From the NCBI GenBank assembly GCA_021234535.1, contig CM037836.1, forward strand, positions 29,284,769 to 29,348,768: a DNA stretch of 64,000 nucleotides. The letters are read 5' to 3'. Below the pieces are notes generated by a model. It was not told the origin of the DNA. It searched no databases and was given only the letters and a program-made list of their open reading frames with translations. The DNA is from Stichopus chloronotus. Its lineage: Eukaryota > Echinodermata > Holothuroidea > Aspidochirotida > Stichopodidae. Made by a program: the position numbers and the translations under genes. Of the stretch, positions 36,718 through 51,700 are shown piece after piece (position 1 is the stretch's first letter; every line of letters begins with the position of its first letter).

Positions 36718-39700
36718 TGTATGTATGTATGTATGTATGTATGTATGTATGTATGTATGTATGTATGTATGTATGTATGTATGTATGTATGTATGTATGT
36801 ATGTATGTATGTATGTATGTATGTATGTATGTATGTATGTATGTATGTATGTATGTATGTATAGTATGTATGTACAGTATGTATGTACAGTATGTATGTA
36901 CGTATGCCTGCCTGCCTGCATGCATGTAATCCCTTTCTTCAATTCAACAGAGCCCACTGACATTTCAATGAATAGGGAGGACTTAACCAAGTTAACATGG
37001 ACTTTTCTCTTGGAAAAAGTTAAATCATAGTTGTTTGTGACATCATATCAAAATACAACACTTCAGCCTGAAAAATACATACATTGTGGTAACATCATAG
37101 TTATCTCCTCTATTGCGTCCTGTTTCAGTGTACTTTTGCTGTACTGTAAACAGAAGTAAGGGCAAAACTGTCAACTTTAGCATTGCAAAAGAGCACAATA
37201 CTGTGCAGTTCTGTTGTGTAATTTATGAAAATTTCTATTGATGTTGTACAGCGCTCTCCCTGGACATGAAGTCGCATCATAACAAACAAACAATGGGAGT
37301 TCAGGAATGTTTTTTTGCTACAGTTAATTCCCCAACAGTGAGTAGCCATCTTTGTTGTTCAAGAGCAGCAAGTGTATACTGGGAATAAGAAATAGGTTTT
37401 ATGAAGTCAAAAGGTGTGGGTTGATCTTTATGTGAAGTAACACTGAATAGAAGTTTGGTGGATCTTTGTGATTACGTCTTCACTCCTAAAAGGATTAACT
37501 TTACGTCCAGGCCTCAGGCCACTCACGTAAATGAATAATATCTACAATGTCTTTATGGAATTGTATGTATTGTATGTGCGTGAAGTTGAAACTCAAAACA
37601 ATTTTTCTTGTGCTTTTAATGTGTACTACAATTTGCACCTGAAGGAGCAGAATCCCATTTCTTATGGAGGTCAAGGGTCAGTTTAGGATCAACTGTTGTT
37701 TGATGTCAGAACCATGTACATTTTACAGTACATCTCCTGGAGAGAGAAGAAGAAGAAATGTCACTTATTGTTATGCAGGTTGAAGTCAATATCCATCACA
37801 GGAAGGGTATGTTGCAAGAACATTATGTTATGTCAAATAACATGTAGAAAGAAACCACTCATTTGTAGGCATCATCAAAGCCCAACAAGTGCATTCTGGT
37901 AGTTATGCTTGAGCCATCTTAGGGAAGCTGGCGGAGTGCTTCCAATTTCCAGGGAGGTGTTCGCATTGCTTACGACTTGGTACTTAGTCTTAACTATGTG
38001 AGCCAGTCATCTCAAGTTGTGTTAAAACATTTGAGTTTCCTCTTAAAGGTAGCTCCACCATCAGTGCTCCTGCAACTGATGAAATCATCCTAGATTGTGT
38101 GTTGAGTTCAAAATGGGAATGCTGTGCAAGATGTATTCACTCCCTGGGGTTGTTGGAAAGTCAGGCTCTTGCTGTTGCCTGCATTTTTGGTGAACCTGCT
38201 CCAACTAATGGTAAGGAGGTGCACATCTCCCAGTACTAGGCTCATCACCACCTGCCCTGTCTCAGTTTGAGAGAAACAAAGTAAGCGGTTTTCTTGTGAG
38301 CTATTCTGGTGGGGTAACTTTTTCATTCAACAGGGTATTCCCTTCTTTTGGTAAGGAAAACAAACATATACATACATGGGCCTTTACTATATGAGCGGTT
38401 CTGTCATTTATGATGCATGCTGATAGAGTATCATTTCTGTGTTTTTAATGCTGCTTAATTTAGTATTTTGGAACAGACATGACATACTGTAGGATCCTCA
38501 AGCCTGTTTGCTTTTTCCACCTCCTTTGCACCCCCCCCCCCCCCTGCTTGTGAAATGTGTAGGGCAGACTAGATTAGCTACATGTAACAGTCATCACCCT
38601 GAGGTCCAAACATCCCCCATGTCCAATGTGAGATGGGGATCCCAGAGTGTGCTGTTGCATTAAGTTGTTGTAATTCTTCATCTTTGGCAGGTAATGGAGT
38701 GACTCCTGTACATTTACTCTGCCCCTCACTTACCTGTCTTCACATAACTATTGTATATCCCACTACTATGCCAGAAGTACAGTAACTGGTAACCTTCACA
38801 CTGCCTCTACCCTTACCCTAGTCAAAAGTGGACTAGTACCTTCTTCCCTAACTACCACCCAAAATTGCTAGTTACAGTACCAAGAAACCTTCCTCTGTGT
38901 GTATTTTTCATGTTTTTGAAATTTCAACAACATGTAAGGACTCCTACTTATGCTTATAGGGTTTTTGAAACCACAGCATTGTGCAAATGGGACATGTGAT
39001 AGTTTTGTGGAGACTGCTGAGTTCATCATTCGTAAATATTCAAACCAGGTAACTTTTTTGATTTTTTGTTGAAATCAGCATACCAATTCTGACCTTGACC
39101 TCTTTCCTTTGTACCTCAGCCTCTGTTAGGCTGTGCTACATGTGTGGTAAAGAAAATGTACTGAATAGTTGTGAATTTGTTGAAGTACATCTTCCTAAGG
39201 TTATACACCCAGTGAGCAAAAAAAAAAAAAATGTAAAAAAAAAAAGAAGTGACTCACCATGACCTGAAAATGGTAAAAATAATAAATGTTCACATGAAAT
39301 TTGAGTTTTTTCGTTCAGAGGGAGGTTCATTTAACAGGACTCATTGAGTTCATTTCCATAAATTTGTGAGGATTTTGAAGGGTTCAAACACATGACAATG
39401 CTTAAAATTAACATAATCAAAGTTTTTACCTGTAGTATTTATGCAGACTGTCAAATGTTTGAATTTTTTACCCAGTGACTTGTACTGGCAGTGTGCATGT
39501 GAATTAAGACTTGCTGAGGTTTGCCTACGTGGAATTAATATCGGGGCGTGACCGGCCTCATTATACGTGAGAGGTACAGAATCGAAATTTACAAGGTAAT
39601 CAGGAGGAGACTTCAGTTGGCGTTCACTTCCTCTTTCAGAGAGTCTTTATATCCCCTTTTATACATTTAACGTGCACCACACAAAAACAGATGTAACAAA

Positions 39701-42700
39701 TATGCAAATAACAAGCAATACAACAGCACTATATAACCTTATATAACACCTACAGTACTTTGATGTGCCTTGATGTAAATAATACAGATCAGTTTATGAA
39801 ACATCTAGAGCTACCACACAAACATACTGTATACTATCAAAACTGTTTCATACTCATGTGAAGTGTCTGCTCATGAATTTTCAAAAACCGATTTGAATTG
39901 TTAAGTACTAACTTATCAATATTCCTTTGTACTGTACATGTGGTACATGTGACACATGGGGATCCCAGTAGTTTGATCCTTCGGTTTAAGTATGTGAAGG
40001 ATACTTTGAATTTCACGAAACATACTGTTCCGACCTTTAAATGAAACAAACCAATCACAGGTTTGTACTTTTGTATTACAGTACAGTAGTATAAAAATAT
40101 TAGCACCAGTGGTGACATCACAATTTGTGATTATGTAATGTGTTTTCCCTGCCCAGTAAATATTCAGTGTTGTATGTTTGGCAGTATTGCTAGTGAACTT
40201 TTCAATGAAATATACCGTACATGTATTGTATTGTACTGTACAGTCGTACAGCACATTTACCTTAATGTACAGTTTCCAGCAGGTTTTGCTCAGCAGAACT
40301 GTACCTGAAAGCATGTTTTTGCCCTGTTTTCATTGAGACTTGCCTTTACCTTTACAGTACTGTACAGTATGTGCTGTAGGTAAACTTAAGCACAGAGTAT
40401 TGGAAATACTGTGACATTGCGGATGGTAAAGAGAGATGTCGTTCAGTCGTTGTGAGAAAAGAGTTACAGGAGTGAACCCAGTTACAGATACTTCACTCTA
40501 GTTTAAGAGAAAGAGGAGTAAGTAGTAGGAGGTACTGCCCACATAGGTGAAGGAGTGTGAGAGTAACAGTGATATGTACAGTACTGTGGGTACTGGCAGA
40601 TCCAAGTCCAGTCATCACTTCCATGTTAGCTAGAATTATGACAAGATTATCTTTAAGCAGAGAGATTTTGGATAAAAATTTCACTAGATCGCTGGAAGTT
40701 GCCTCTCCAGGTGTTGTTGGTGCCCTTTTTACTCTTACATCCCTGGACACATAGCCCTCAGCTGTGACTTATTGCAGCAAAAGTGTGCCATTTGCAAAGT
40801 CAATTTTCTTCTAAAAATTTTCCTTCATTTTTGGCCCATTTGAGTGTCAAAGACTTAAAAAAGTTAGAACTCTCCTGTTGGAGCTTGTATGAGTCACTGA
40901 CATTCATGCTGCCACACTGGTCGTCATACAGTACTTGTATCTCCTATACTGTACCTACAGTAAATACTGGCACATTGTCCTGCTTGTCCCGTAATCTTAC
41001 TTAGTAAACTTCTATTTTTTACTTTGATGTTGTCCTTGTATAGATTAAGCATAATTCTTTTTAAATTTGAAATTCAATATGAAACCTGCATCAGAAATAC
41101 AGTATTCGTTCGACCATGTGTGTGGTATGCTATGGTACTGTACTGTATTGTGTGTGAAATTTCAGTCACTGTGAAAAGTGATCATCTTATTGTGACTGAT
41201 GTATACAAGTTTGCTCCAAAGTCTTGAACGACGAAGAGATGGACAGTCCTTGCCTGGCTAAATATGAAGTTGGAATTATGAGACAAGCTCTTTACCTGTA
41301 TTTACAATTTGCCTAGAATTCAAATGTATTAATTCATTTTCAGGTTTCTATTACTTGTGAGAAAGTATTTAAATTGCATTGTAACATTTGGGATGTACAG
41401 TACACGTATACAGCACTATGTGAGAGTGAATTTCAATAATTGAATTGACCTGTTTTAATATTATTTAGAGTGCTGCTTGAGTATAGGCATTCATTAAAAG
41501 TTCTTTGGATCAAAATTTCAAAGTCACATTGGTACAGAGTGATTCTGCACATAAATTTCCAAGTCTAAAAGTGAAAGTGCCCTGTTATAAAGTAGTTCTG
41601 TACCTGGAACTTCTTTCATTTCACCAATACTGGTATAAGATTCCTCGTAAGGCATCCAATTCATTGGTAGGCTCACTACAGCGTCGGTACTGCTGAAATA
41701 AAATTCCAAAGTTGTGCTTTTTTTAAGGTGCACTCCGTGAGCTTCAACCCTCTGTCATTTCAAGTCTTGTTTGCAAGTGTCATGTGGTGCAACATTGCAA
41801 TTGATTGTTACTTAATAGATACAGTGTATACTAATTATGTGTTTAATTTCTTAAATTAATGATTAATGTAAAGTTTACATGTAAGTAGTGTTGTGAGTTT
41901 ACATACTCTGAGACTACAGTAGGGTACTGTGCAACTGTTTATAGAGCAATTCATTAAATTAAACAGTGGAAAGACTTTCAACTGTGTCGGTGAGAGATAT
42001 ACAGTACATCATACTGAACTACTATAATGATGAGGATTATCCTGCAGACGTTTTCATGTGTCATGCAGTAGATGGTGTAGGTACGTCAGCTGATACTTTG
42101 ACCTTAACATTAATTAGGTTCATCATTGCCTTGGTGATGATAGAGGAGTGACATTTTTTCACTATCAGTGGATTGTGAAGTCACTTGTATACATCCCCAG
42201 TATCACAACAATCCATTTCTCTGCTGCTACACCATATGTCATGATACGTGGAAATTGTCCGAGGGAGGATCGTGTGGTGGGATATTTTCTGGGGGGGGGG
42301 GGAAGTTATCTGCTCATGCTTAAAAGCAATTAAAATGATTTTTTGGAGGTTTCATCCTTCAGAACTCAGACTTTGGAAAGGACCACAGTAGACAGCTGTG
42401 TGCAAATGGCTCAAGGAGTATGTACTGTACCTACACTGAGGTAGTACAGTGAAGTGTGAAAGTATGACCAAAGGGTTACCATGTACTTTAATGTGTAGCA
42501 TATTGCAGATATTAAATTTAACCTTTAACATTGATGATCAATATCAAATGAGGCTGTACCTGGCTCACTGTCCATGAATACAATGTTTTGATGTTGTATG
42601 AATCCATGTGGAAAAGTCGTAACTCCTGCTTATTGCAAAATTGACACATGTTCCTAAGCAATTTTGTAAATTTCTGCAGTAAACATAACAAGTATCAGAG

Positions 42701-45700
42701 TCAGAGCCGTTTAATTTCCACCAACAGTAAAACTTTTGAGGAACATTTGAAAGCTACAAAAGTCCATAATAAAACCTACAGCACTGTGCATTTAATTTTG
42801 CATAACAGCTCTGTTTTTGGTACAGTAGTTTGCAAAGTATTGTAGGCTGTTACACATATCTTATGCAGTACTGTGTGGTGCAGTAATATTCTATTTTAAT
42901 AGTTTTGTGACACTTTCACTCAAAATTTTCTGCCAGTGTGCACAACTTTCCTTGAAAGGTCCAATAGTTTTGTTTGCAGTAGACTTGAAACTTAAATATT
43001 TCCTCTGGTACAGTACAAATACTATACTTTGTAGTCTTATTTCTTGCAAATTGTTGTCAGTGTGTCTTACAGTATACATAGTGTCAATATACTGTACAGC
43101 ATACTGTGCATGTTGTCAGTATTTGTGGGTTATTTCCCCCCATGACTTGCTATACATACACTATTGTACCTGTACTACACATACAGGTAGTTATAACCAA
43201 TTGACAGGTTAGAGATACAATACAGTATGTACTTCCCTTTGCTCACACTAGTACAGTTACTTGAGAATACCTTTACCAGTGAGTTGAGGGGATTTTAAAA
43301 CTTTACGTTCAAGTTTCCACTGATTGAAACAATAATGAAAGCAGATTACAGCATGCTGTATCACAGGTAATAGTTCAGCAAAAGGACAGAAACAAAGTGT
43401 ACTCAGGCCAGTACTGTATACTGTATTGTTAATAAAGAATGTCTTTAATATTGCACTGCATTTGTTTATTGATACAGTATGTAGCTTACCGTACATCCCA
43501 CACATTTAACATTGATTGTACCTCTGCTCTTTCTCTCTTTGTTCAGGAATTTTTTTCATTTTGCATGCCTGCAAGAGCAGAAAAGCAAACTACTGTACTT
43601 GAACATGTGTAGACCTGTTTTCAGTGTGCCTACCAAGGCTATTTTGACATTTTTTTTTTTGTTTCTTTGATAATGGTAATCTGTTCAGCTGTACTGATTT
43701 GTGTGTGTATGTGTGAGTTTCTCTGTGTATGTGTTCACTACAACCTGCCTCCAGACAGTATATGAAGGGACTCGTGAACTTGATCTCATATTGGGCTGTG
43801 TTAGTACAAGAAGCCTGCTATTTGTGGTGAAGTTCAAAGGTTATTGCAGTACTGGTCGGCAGGGGTCAGATTGCAAATCCTGGTAAACTAGAAGAACTGA
43901 ACTTGCAGGGAAGTACATCGAAGTCCTTTGGACTGTGGACATGTAAGCTGCACCCCTGATTGCAGATCTCCCAGGCTAAGGCTACAAGATACAGTATGTT
44001 CATCTAAAGTGAGATTGATAAACAGTAACACAGTAGGCCAGGCCTAGGTGGTAGAACAGCACATATGTACAGCCATGTATATATGGCTTCGATAAGGCAC
44101 CCGAAATACCACCACAGTGGAAGAAAACTCACACCTGCCAAGTAATGCCTGCATTTACTGTAAGTTAACCTACAAACTGGTTTAAAAACGAGCGAAACTT
44201 ATGCTACCGTAGGCCTAATGTATTCTGCCAGCAACGATTCTGGTGGTAAAGATACTTCTTCAAGTAGCAAAGTGAAGAGAAGGAACACCATGATTGTGCC
44301 AATACTGTATGTTGTTGATATAGTGGTATGTATACATGCGATATCAGTACAGTACGTACAACTACCAGGCAACTTGTGCATTAGCTGACTGTCAGTACCA
44401 GTTTTAAGCTAGTATGAACAGATTGCTGCTGGGTAGTTGGAAACGACTTGAAGCAATCAGTCAAATCCCCTATTTTCCCTGAGTGAAAGTCGGTAATATT
44501 TCAAAAGGTACTCGGTGTTACACATTCTGATAAAATTCAAAGGGTCTTGCAAGCAGGCTAAAGTGGTGATTAGCACTTAATACAAAAATAGAAATGTCTG
44601 CGTCACTGTTCAATTTCACAGTGAATTTGAGCTTCATGTGTGTGCGCAAGAATGTATAACGCACGTATTTATAGGCACCAACACAGATGAAAAAAAAAAA
44701 ACACTCAACAGGCTGAATAAATCCAAGAATCAAAGCTATGGGCTTCGATTAATAATATCTTTAAAAGGGAAACATGGACTGAGAATAGGTACTTTTGGTA
44801 AAGTACACTAAATGCAAGCAACTATCATTTTCAGCAGAGATTAACAGCCATTTAAGGTCAGCTGGGTCAAATTACATGTCAAAAATAATCAAGGGGTCAA
44901 TATTTGGCTAATTTGAAGAAGAAACTACTTGGAAAAAAAATACTTGGAACAGGTACTGTCATTGGCAATGTTGTTAAGTTTGTTGCAACCCAGTGCTTTG
45001 TACTTTACACAGAGTATTAACTACTCTGCTATAGATATGGTGCCAGATATGGCATTAGATTCTAATTCTTTCTTGTTACGTAGGTTACATCATCAGGATG
45101 ACAATGCATGTTTATTCTGGCTAATTGATGCAATCCATGTGAGCATTCAGTTGCCATATTCTCTATACAAAAATTCTCCTTATCAGTTGATGCATAGTTC
45201 TGAATTCTTCATACAGTAGTTGAAACAAACGTTTGGAAGAAGAGAATTCATCACTGGAATGGTATGATTATGAACACTGAAAGAAGTGACTTGTTTTGGA
45301 GCCATTTGCATACTTTAATACGTAATTAAACATATTCAAACTGCACAGCTAAGGGTGAAAGGTTGCAATGGTTTGCATTGCATGAATCTGGCAAAGGATA
45401 AAAATGTCAGGTAATGGTTTGAAAATGCAATCAACCTTTAACTATTCAATGTACCGGTATATTTCAATTCAATGGCTTAACTTAAAGCATGTACAAAACA
45501 TCATCATATAGCAGAACCTGAAGTAATCACATCTGGGTATCTACTAAAATTTGTCATTACTTCATATTGCCTGTCAGTGATCATATAGAACATCATCTGT
45601 TGATGGAATATTAATTAATGAAATTTCCTGTTTGCTCTTAATTGTATTTTGATGGTACAGCTTTGTGTGATGATGTACTGCACAGTAAGTAAACAACAGC

Positions 45701-48700
45701 ATTTGCCTGGTTTACTGTGCAGAAGTTTAGTACTGCACTGAAGGTAGCCACATTCCCCACAATTGTATCCTTTCCTCTGCAGTTTTTGATGGGCAGTACT
45801 TTTCTGAATTCACAGTTGCCAGTTTTACATGGCTTGTACCTGTATGTATCTGCTGTAAATTTGTAAAACCTACAGTACAGGACTAGATAGAGAACTGCTT
45901 ACAATATCACTGGTGCCACCTCAGAGATATTTATGCTGTGTATACTGTACTGTTTTCTCTGTGGTGTTTGCAATTTCAATATGGTAGTTTGATACAGCAC
46001 TGGTAGGTACACTGTAATATGGTTTTTATTGTGTCATGTGTGTTTTATCACAGTATCAAGCTTTTTCTTTCACATTACGTGGTGACTGAATTTAGCTTTC
46101 ACTGTCTATGTGTAAACTGTGTGAAACATTCCATTTTATAAAGTTGTAAATTTTTTATAGGGACACTTGCATCATATTCTGAAGGCAATGGAGCGGTAGC
46201 AGGTATATTAGAGTTACTACTTGTAGCCCAGTACATCCTCATCCAGTGCAGCACTGGCTACAACAGTGTACAGTGTTTGCATTTCTTTTTTACAGGTTTT
46301 TGCCATAATTGTGCAGTATTTCAACATTAATGCAGGGACCCTTTATAGAAGGGCTTAAAGAATTGCAATCCCCTGAAATATTCAGACGTTACTTTCCTTC
46401 GTCAAACTCTTCATTATTGACAAAAATGTTTGAGAAATAGTTGCAACTGCAATTTCAATGTCTGTCACCTAGGCTATTGTGCAAGGAAAGTGTAAACATG
46501 CAGCAAAACTATTAAAGAGAACAGGATAAGAAATCATGACCAGAAAACTCCGCCCAGACAATTTCTCTTGGTCAGTTACACCATGGACAATCTCACCTGA
46601 GCAATTCCCGCCCTTGAGAATTTTCCAGGTGGGGGAAAAGCTGTCTGGGTGGGGGAGGGCAGAAGCTGTCTGTGTGGGCTGGGGAGTTGTACATTGAAAA
46701 TTGTCTGGAGGGAGTTGTCTGGGAACCTTAGAAACTGTGGTAGTATTGCAGTTCGCAGTTTGGTGTATACTAAAGTTGTATAGGCCAAAAGTAAATACTG
46801 TACTGTATGTGTTAGTGATGTATTGTAGTCATTCATGTGCCATGTGTGCATCATTCATGTTACAGTAATGTGTCTTTAATGGCTGGTTACAGTTACATGT
46901 AATGTGACAATGTCAGTCCATTACACTGTATCAGTATCATGATGTTTAGTGTGGCTCACTGAAGGTAAGTTCTGTACTGTAGTACACTACTGTACACTTG
47001 CGTAATTCCCACATTTCTTGGAGTCCATCACTCGCCAAAAAGTTGTGACCCAAAGGTACAGGCTGCCCTATAGACATACTGTAATGTCATATTGTTAAGT
47101 TGAGCAGGAATTATTGTATACACAATACAATGCCCCAAACAGTGTTGGTGGGTAAGAATTGAGCTTCATGCTAATAAGTCTAAGTTGTCAGATATAACCT
47201 CGGCCTGAAATGTTGCACTGGGCACTGGGCAATACCTGTTGTGAATGACATACTGTACTGTTCAGTACTGTACCAGAGTTCACTAAGTGTGAAAACAATT
47301 TCTTACGTGGAAAGGGACTGATAGCATTTCATTTGTGGATTGAAATGGAAGTGGGGGAAAATGTTTGATATACTGTACAAGAACACAGTACTAAGTAACA
47401 ACTTAACACACAACGAAAATAAAGAGGTTTATTTTTAGTTGCATACTTCATTAAACTTACAAAAGAACATGTAATTGTAATTCAAACTTTTACGCACACA
47501 AAAAACCTCTTCATGAGTGTTTTTTTTTCATAGTTTTAATAGTTCAACAGGAGTCGTGACCCCAAAGGAAAGTGGAGTTAGGTCGTAAGTCCTGGCTAGG
47601 AGTTGCGACTCAGAAGAAAAGTTTAAAAGTCGTGAAAGCCAGTCATGTACTGTATGTGTGGGTGTGTTATTTCTGTACAGCACAGTACCATTTCAGTAGC
47701 ATGCTGAGGTACAGAAATTTGCAACTGCCAATAAATTTAGTAGTTTGAGTACAAAATCTGTCAGAGGTGGCAGTTGAACTTGTTCCTCATATTGCATGTC
47801 CAAACTTTTGTGCCTAGTGCCTTTTTACAGTGTTAACCTCCTTTCCTTTCAGTAACTGAACAATTCTTGTTGGCCTACAGTACATACCACCTTCCCTTTT
47901 CTGAGTTCCTTTTGACTGTCCATTTCCTATGATTTTGTGAAAATCATCCAAATCCTTCGTTAAAGTTTTACAACAGATACGAAAGAAAATTGTGTAAAAT
48001 ACATTTCGTGTAAGTTAATGTCATCGCATTTGTGAAGAATGTGGTCATTTTTATGGAACATTTTTACATGAAAATGAGGCCACCTGTCCTTGAGTGCATT
48101 ATGCTGTAAACCAAAGTGTTGCATCAGTAGTGTTAAAATCTGTGACAGTTCTATTGTACATTACAATGGCTGTCTGATTGTAGACACAGTATCTCTGGGC
48201 TGATTGTTGTCCTCCTTGCTGCTTCATACTGAATTTAAATGAACAATCTTTATTTTTATCCTTGTACATTGCTGTTCCAACCATTTCTTTTTTTTTTTTA
48301 TGTGCCCTTCAAACTCCAGAATATGTTCCTGAATTGGGACCACACCCCGCTACTGAATGTAATATACATAACCCCACCAAAAAAAGACAAAGAATGAACT
48401 CCTGTATGTTAAGTGTGTCATAAATTTTAGTGAGTAATGACATTTATGTTGCATACAGCACTGCAGGTTGTTGGAAGTTATGCTACAGTATGTACAAAAG
48501 TTAAACATTTGTGTTTGTTTTGATTCTATTTCTGTTAAAGGTATCCAGAATGACAAGACACCTGGTACGGGAATTGTGCAAACTTCACAATGTTTCAGAG
48601 CCTCCAAGCTTACAGAGCCTTGACCAACATTTACCTGATGAGGTGAGCTTTCAGGAATGTAAAGACAAGACATACTGTACATTGTATGTAGTGTGTAGTG

Positions 48701-51700
48701 CAAATAACCAAAGGTAACGTTCACTGAACAGTATGATATGGGTTGGTATACAATGTTGCGCTGACCTTTTAAATTTTTTCAGGCTACAATTACTTTGATA
48801 CCTGTAATTTTCTTCTTGAATTATTATGTTGTTGCATCTCGGCAGTGGCTAATCTTTCCATGGTGTTTCTCTTTGGTTGATGTGTGTTAAAATGTTCAGA
48901 GGTTCTTCGCCTTGAACTTGAACCTGTAGGTCTTCTTCGACCTATTGTAGTGCAATTCCAAACGGTTTATCTTGCATTTTGGAGGCCAGCTTGATCTCTT
49001 TCAAGTGTAGGAGTAAGGATGCCATGGAACATACTGTGCATTGATAATGTTAGAAGGAAATGACAAACACTGCCCTGGTAAGCGTTTGCAGACTTACAGT
49101 GAATCAACGATCAGAAGGTGTGTAATTACAATTTAGTTATCTCAGTTCTGCTGATTTGAATATTTTAAGGCCTCAGTCGGTGTCTGCAAATACAAAAAAA
49201 AATTGTTGTGAAATTCATAGTGCAACACTAAATGTATCCACACCTATTAACTGTGTAAATTTGGGGAACCACATTGATATTATACTTTTATTATGTACAA
49301 AGTAATGACACTCAAATATAAGCACATGAGAACTAAGATCTGAGAAAGGTGGGAAGCACAGGGGGCAGATTTTTACATGGACTTGTACTTAAAAATAAAA
49401 AAATATGGAAGCTGAGAATTGTGGGGGTATCATTTACTCCATCCCATTTTTGAAAAACTTGTGAAAGGAGAAAACTAAGTGAGGGGTACTCAAAGAAGAG
49501 AAGATTACTGTACATGATCAACTGTACATTTATGACATCCTGCAAAGAAATGGATGTGACCAATCTTGACACAGTGTACACCTTCATTCAACTTTCTGAC
49601 TTGAGGTTGCACCAAATTGATTTCTCTGTACCATTTAAAAGTTGGTACAGCAGGTGAAAACCATCTCTTACATTGGCTTCACTTGTCAATGTTTGGTAAT
49701 GTCCATATTATTGGGCAGATGTCACAAAAAAAAAAAAAAATTAACACTGAAATCTTCCTTTGTTTGAATACCCCTTCACTTACTTTACGTTTCCAAACAT
49801 GGGCTGGAGAAAATTCATTTTGAACAACATGATTTTTTTCTAACCCACCATTCTTCTCAGCTTTCGTTAAAAAAGAGTCTGAAAAGGGAGAATCCTATTG
49901 TACATGAATGAAAAGGATGGCAAAACTTTCCTTGATGTTAAAAGACACTTTATTAAATAGGATCTATTGACAGTGTAGTCCTATATTTAAATGTCTTGAG
50001 TGACAGTCTTTGCTATTCCTATATCTCATTTTAAACGTTTGCATTTAACAAATAGTAGCTCGTAGCATCCTCCCTACAATGGTGATTTATTTTAAATTTT
50101 TTAGAGAAAAACTCAGCAATTGTAGCATTGACCTTAGCTTTCAGCCTGCTAACATTATAGCAAAGTCCACTCAGGTTCACCATATGAGGTCTATGAAAAT
50201 TTCAGCGTGGTGGCTGTTCCATGTTGATTGCTGTAACCTCTGATTATCATTTGAAGATAAAGATCAATTGAGGTGAAAATAATGAATCCGTGAAAAAGAG
50301 TGAAACTGAGGAAGATATTGCTGTGTTTGTCACATGAAGTTAGCAAGTTTGAATTCTTAGAAAGATACTTATTTACCTCACTCCTGACTGGTATCTGTTT
50401 CACACAACTCCTGGAGCTCTCTTTAGCATGTGTGACGATAATTAGAGATAATAGGGTTTACTGTACTCGTTAGCCTCCACCATTCATGTCAGCCAAGCAC
50501 TTTTGATCAGCTCATTAGGTTGACTTACACCTGTAAGGTCTTCCTACCTTCCAGTCATTATTTTTGGAATATTAAAACAAATTTATGTGCTTCGACAGAA
50601 TTACTGTAAGTTGTTTTTGAAGTCACCAGGACAGTATTTCTCTTACAAGGCACAGTTTGAAAAATGCAAAACTCATCTCAAACAATTACAATTACTGGTT
50701 TCAAATGTTGCAATTATCTCCCATATGACATATCAAAATAAAAATGACAATCAAAATTACGTGAAAAATTTTCAAACCATGTTAATTGGAAGTTATTCGT
50801 AAAGTTACTCTCCTGATGGTTTTCTCCTTCAATTGTTTCCCTTTCCTGTCTTTAGGAGGTCACTAGCTTTGATAAGCATTCTTTGTTTTTGCCTTTGGCC
50901 TGATTGTATTATACCTTACATATGGACGAAATAGATCGATTGAGCTATTGTTCCAAAATGTGGCACTCTACCACGAGCCATCTCAGTATGTCACAAGGAC
51001 ATTTTGTGCACTTGTTAATTGTTCTGATATTCATAAGCTTACAATCTATACACATAGGGCCATGATGATGACATGGCAAGTGCAGACGAAGATGAAATAG
51101 AGGGCGCTCATGGAGAAGATGAAGATGATCATGAAGATGACGATTGTCTAGACCACTACGACATGATGGAGGAACCAAGGTAATTCTAAATAAATATATT
51201 TACAATGAAAGAGCATGTTTCCAAATTCAAACACGGTTTACTGAAGTGATCCTGCGATGAAGTTTCAGATTGGCTGTTTATTGAAAAGTTTACACCATCT
51301 GTGTGTATATTCCAGTGATTCTCACTTTTGTGATCAGAGCTCAGTAATGATGGTCAGTGTGCTTGAGAACTCTCTTGAATGGGATAAGTGAACAGTACAG
51401 GATAGAATTCCTCCTTCTAGTAAATGGTCAACTAATAAATGGTGCAAACTTATGGGATCAGACAGGGCAAAAAGTGGTACAGGACTCAATTTTCTTCTTG
51501 TCACAGTTGTTTCAAGTCACACTTGGTTTTATCAGTTTGTACTTTTGGTAAATGCTCATGCCATGGCATCTGCCCTCTGTGAAGTAAACGTCTACTTTAG
51601 ATGGGCTTCAGTTTGCCTGGTTTTATTTTCTCTTTGCCACATTCATTAAACCTATTTACATGATGGTTTATCACCAGGCACAACATACACATTTTATGTC

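Larger units (their letters stand above)
31071..48540 (+). other. UBE2Q intron 2 (17.5 kb)
   Basis: The largest intron of the gene. It holds a (TATG)n microsatellite at 36689-36862, C14 at 38531-38544, G12 at 42291-42302, a (CAT)7 run at 35674-35694, a copy of the antisense-donor repeat near 38722-38835, a G-rich duplicated patch near 46617-46680 and many TACAGTA/TACTGTA words. The frames seen (for example 44929-45219 and 40493-40754) match no known family. Confidence 0.7.

Noticed and set aside
36585..37030. Four overlapping frames rich in YVCM or HTYI repeats
   Set aside because: They are the (TATG)n microsatellite and its complement, which contain no stop codons in any frame. Not coding.
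44929..45219. 96-codon plus frame in UBE2Q intron 2
   Set aside because: No known domain, no initiator or splice context, and typical composition of translated AT-rich intron. No support as a gene.
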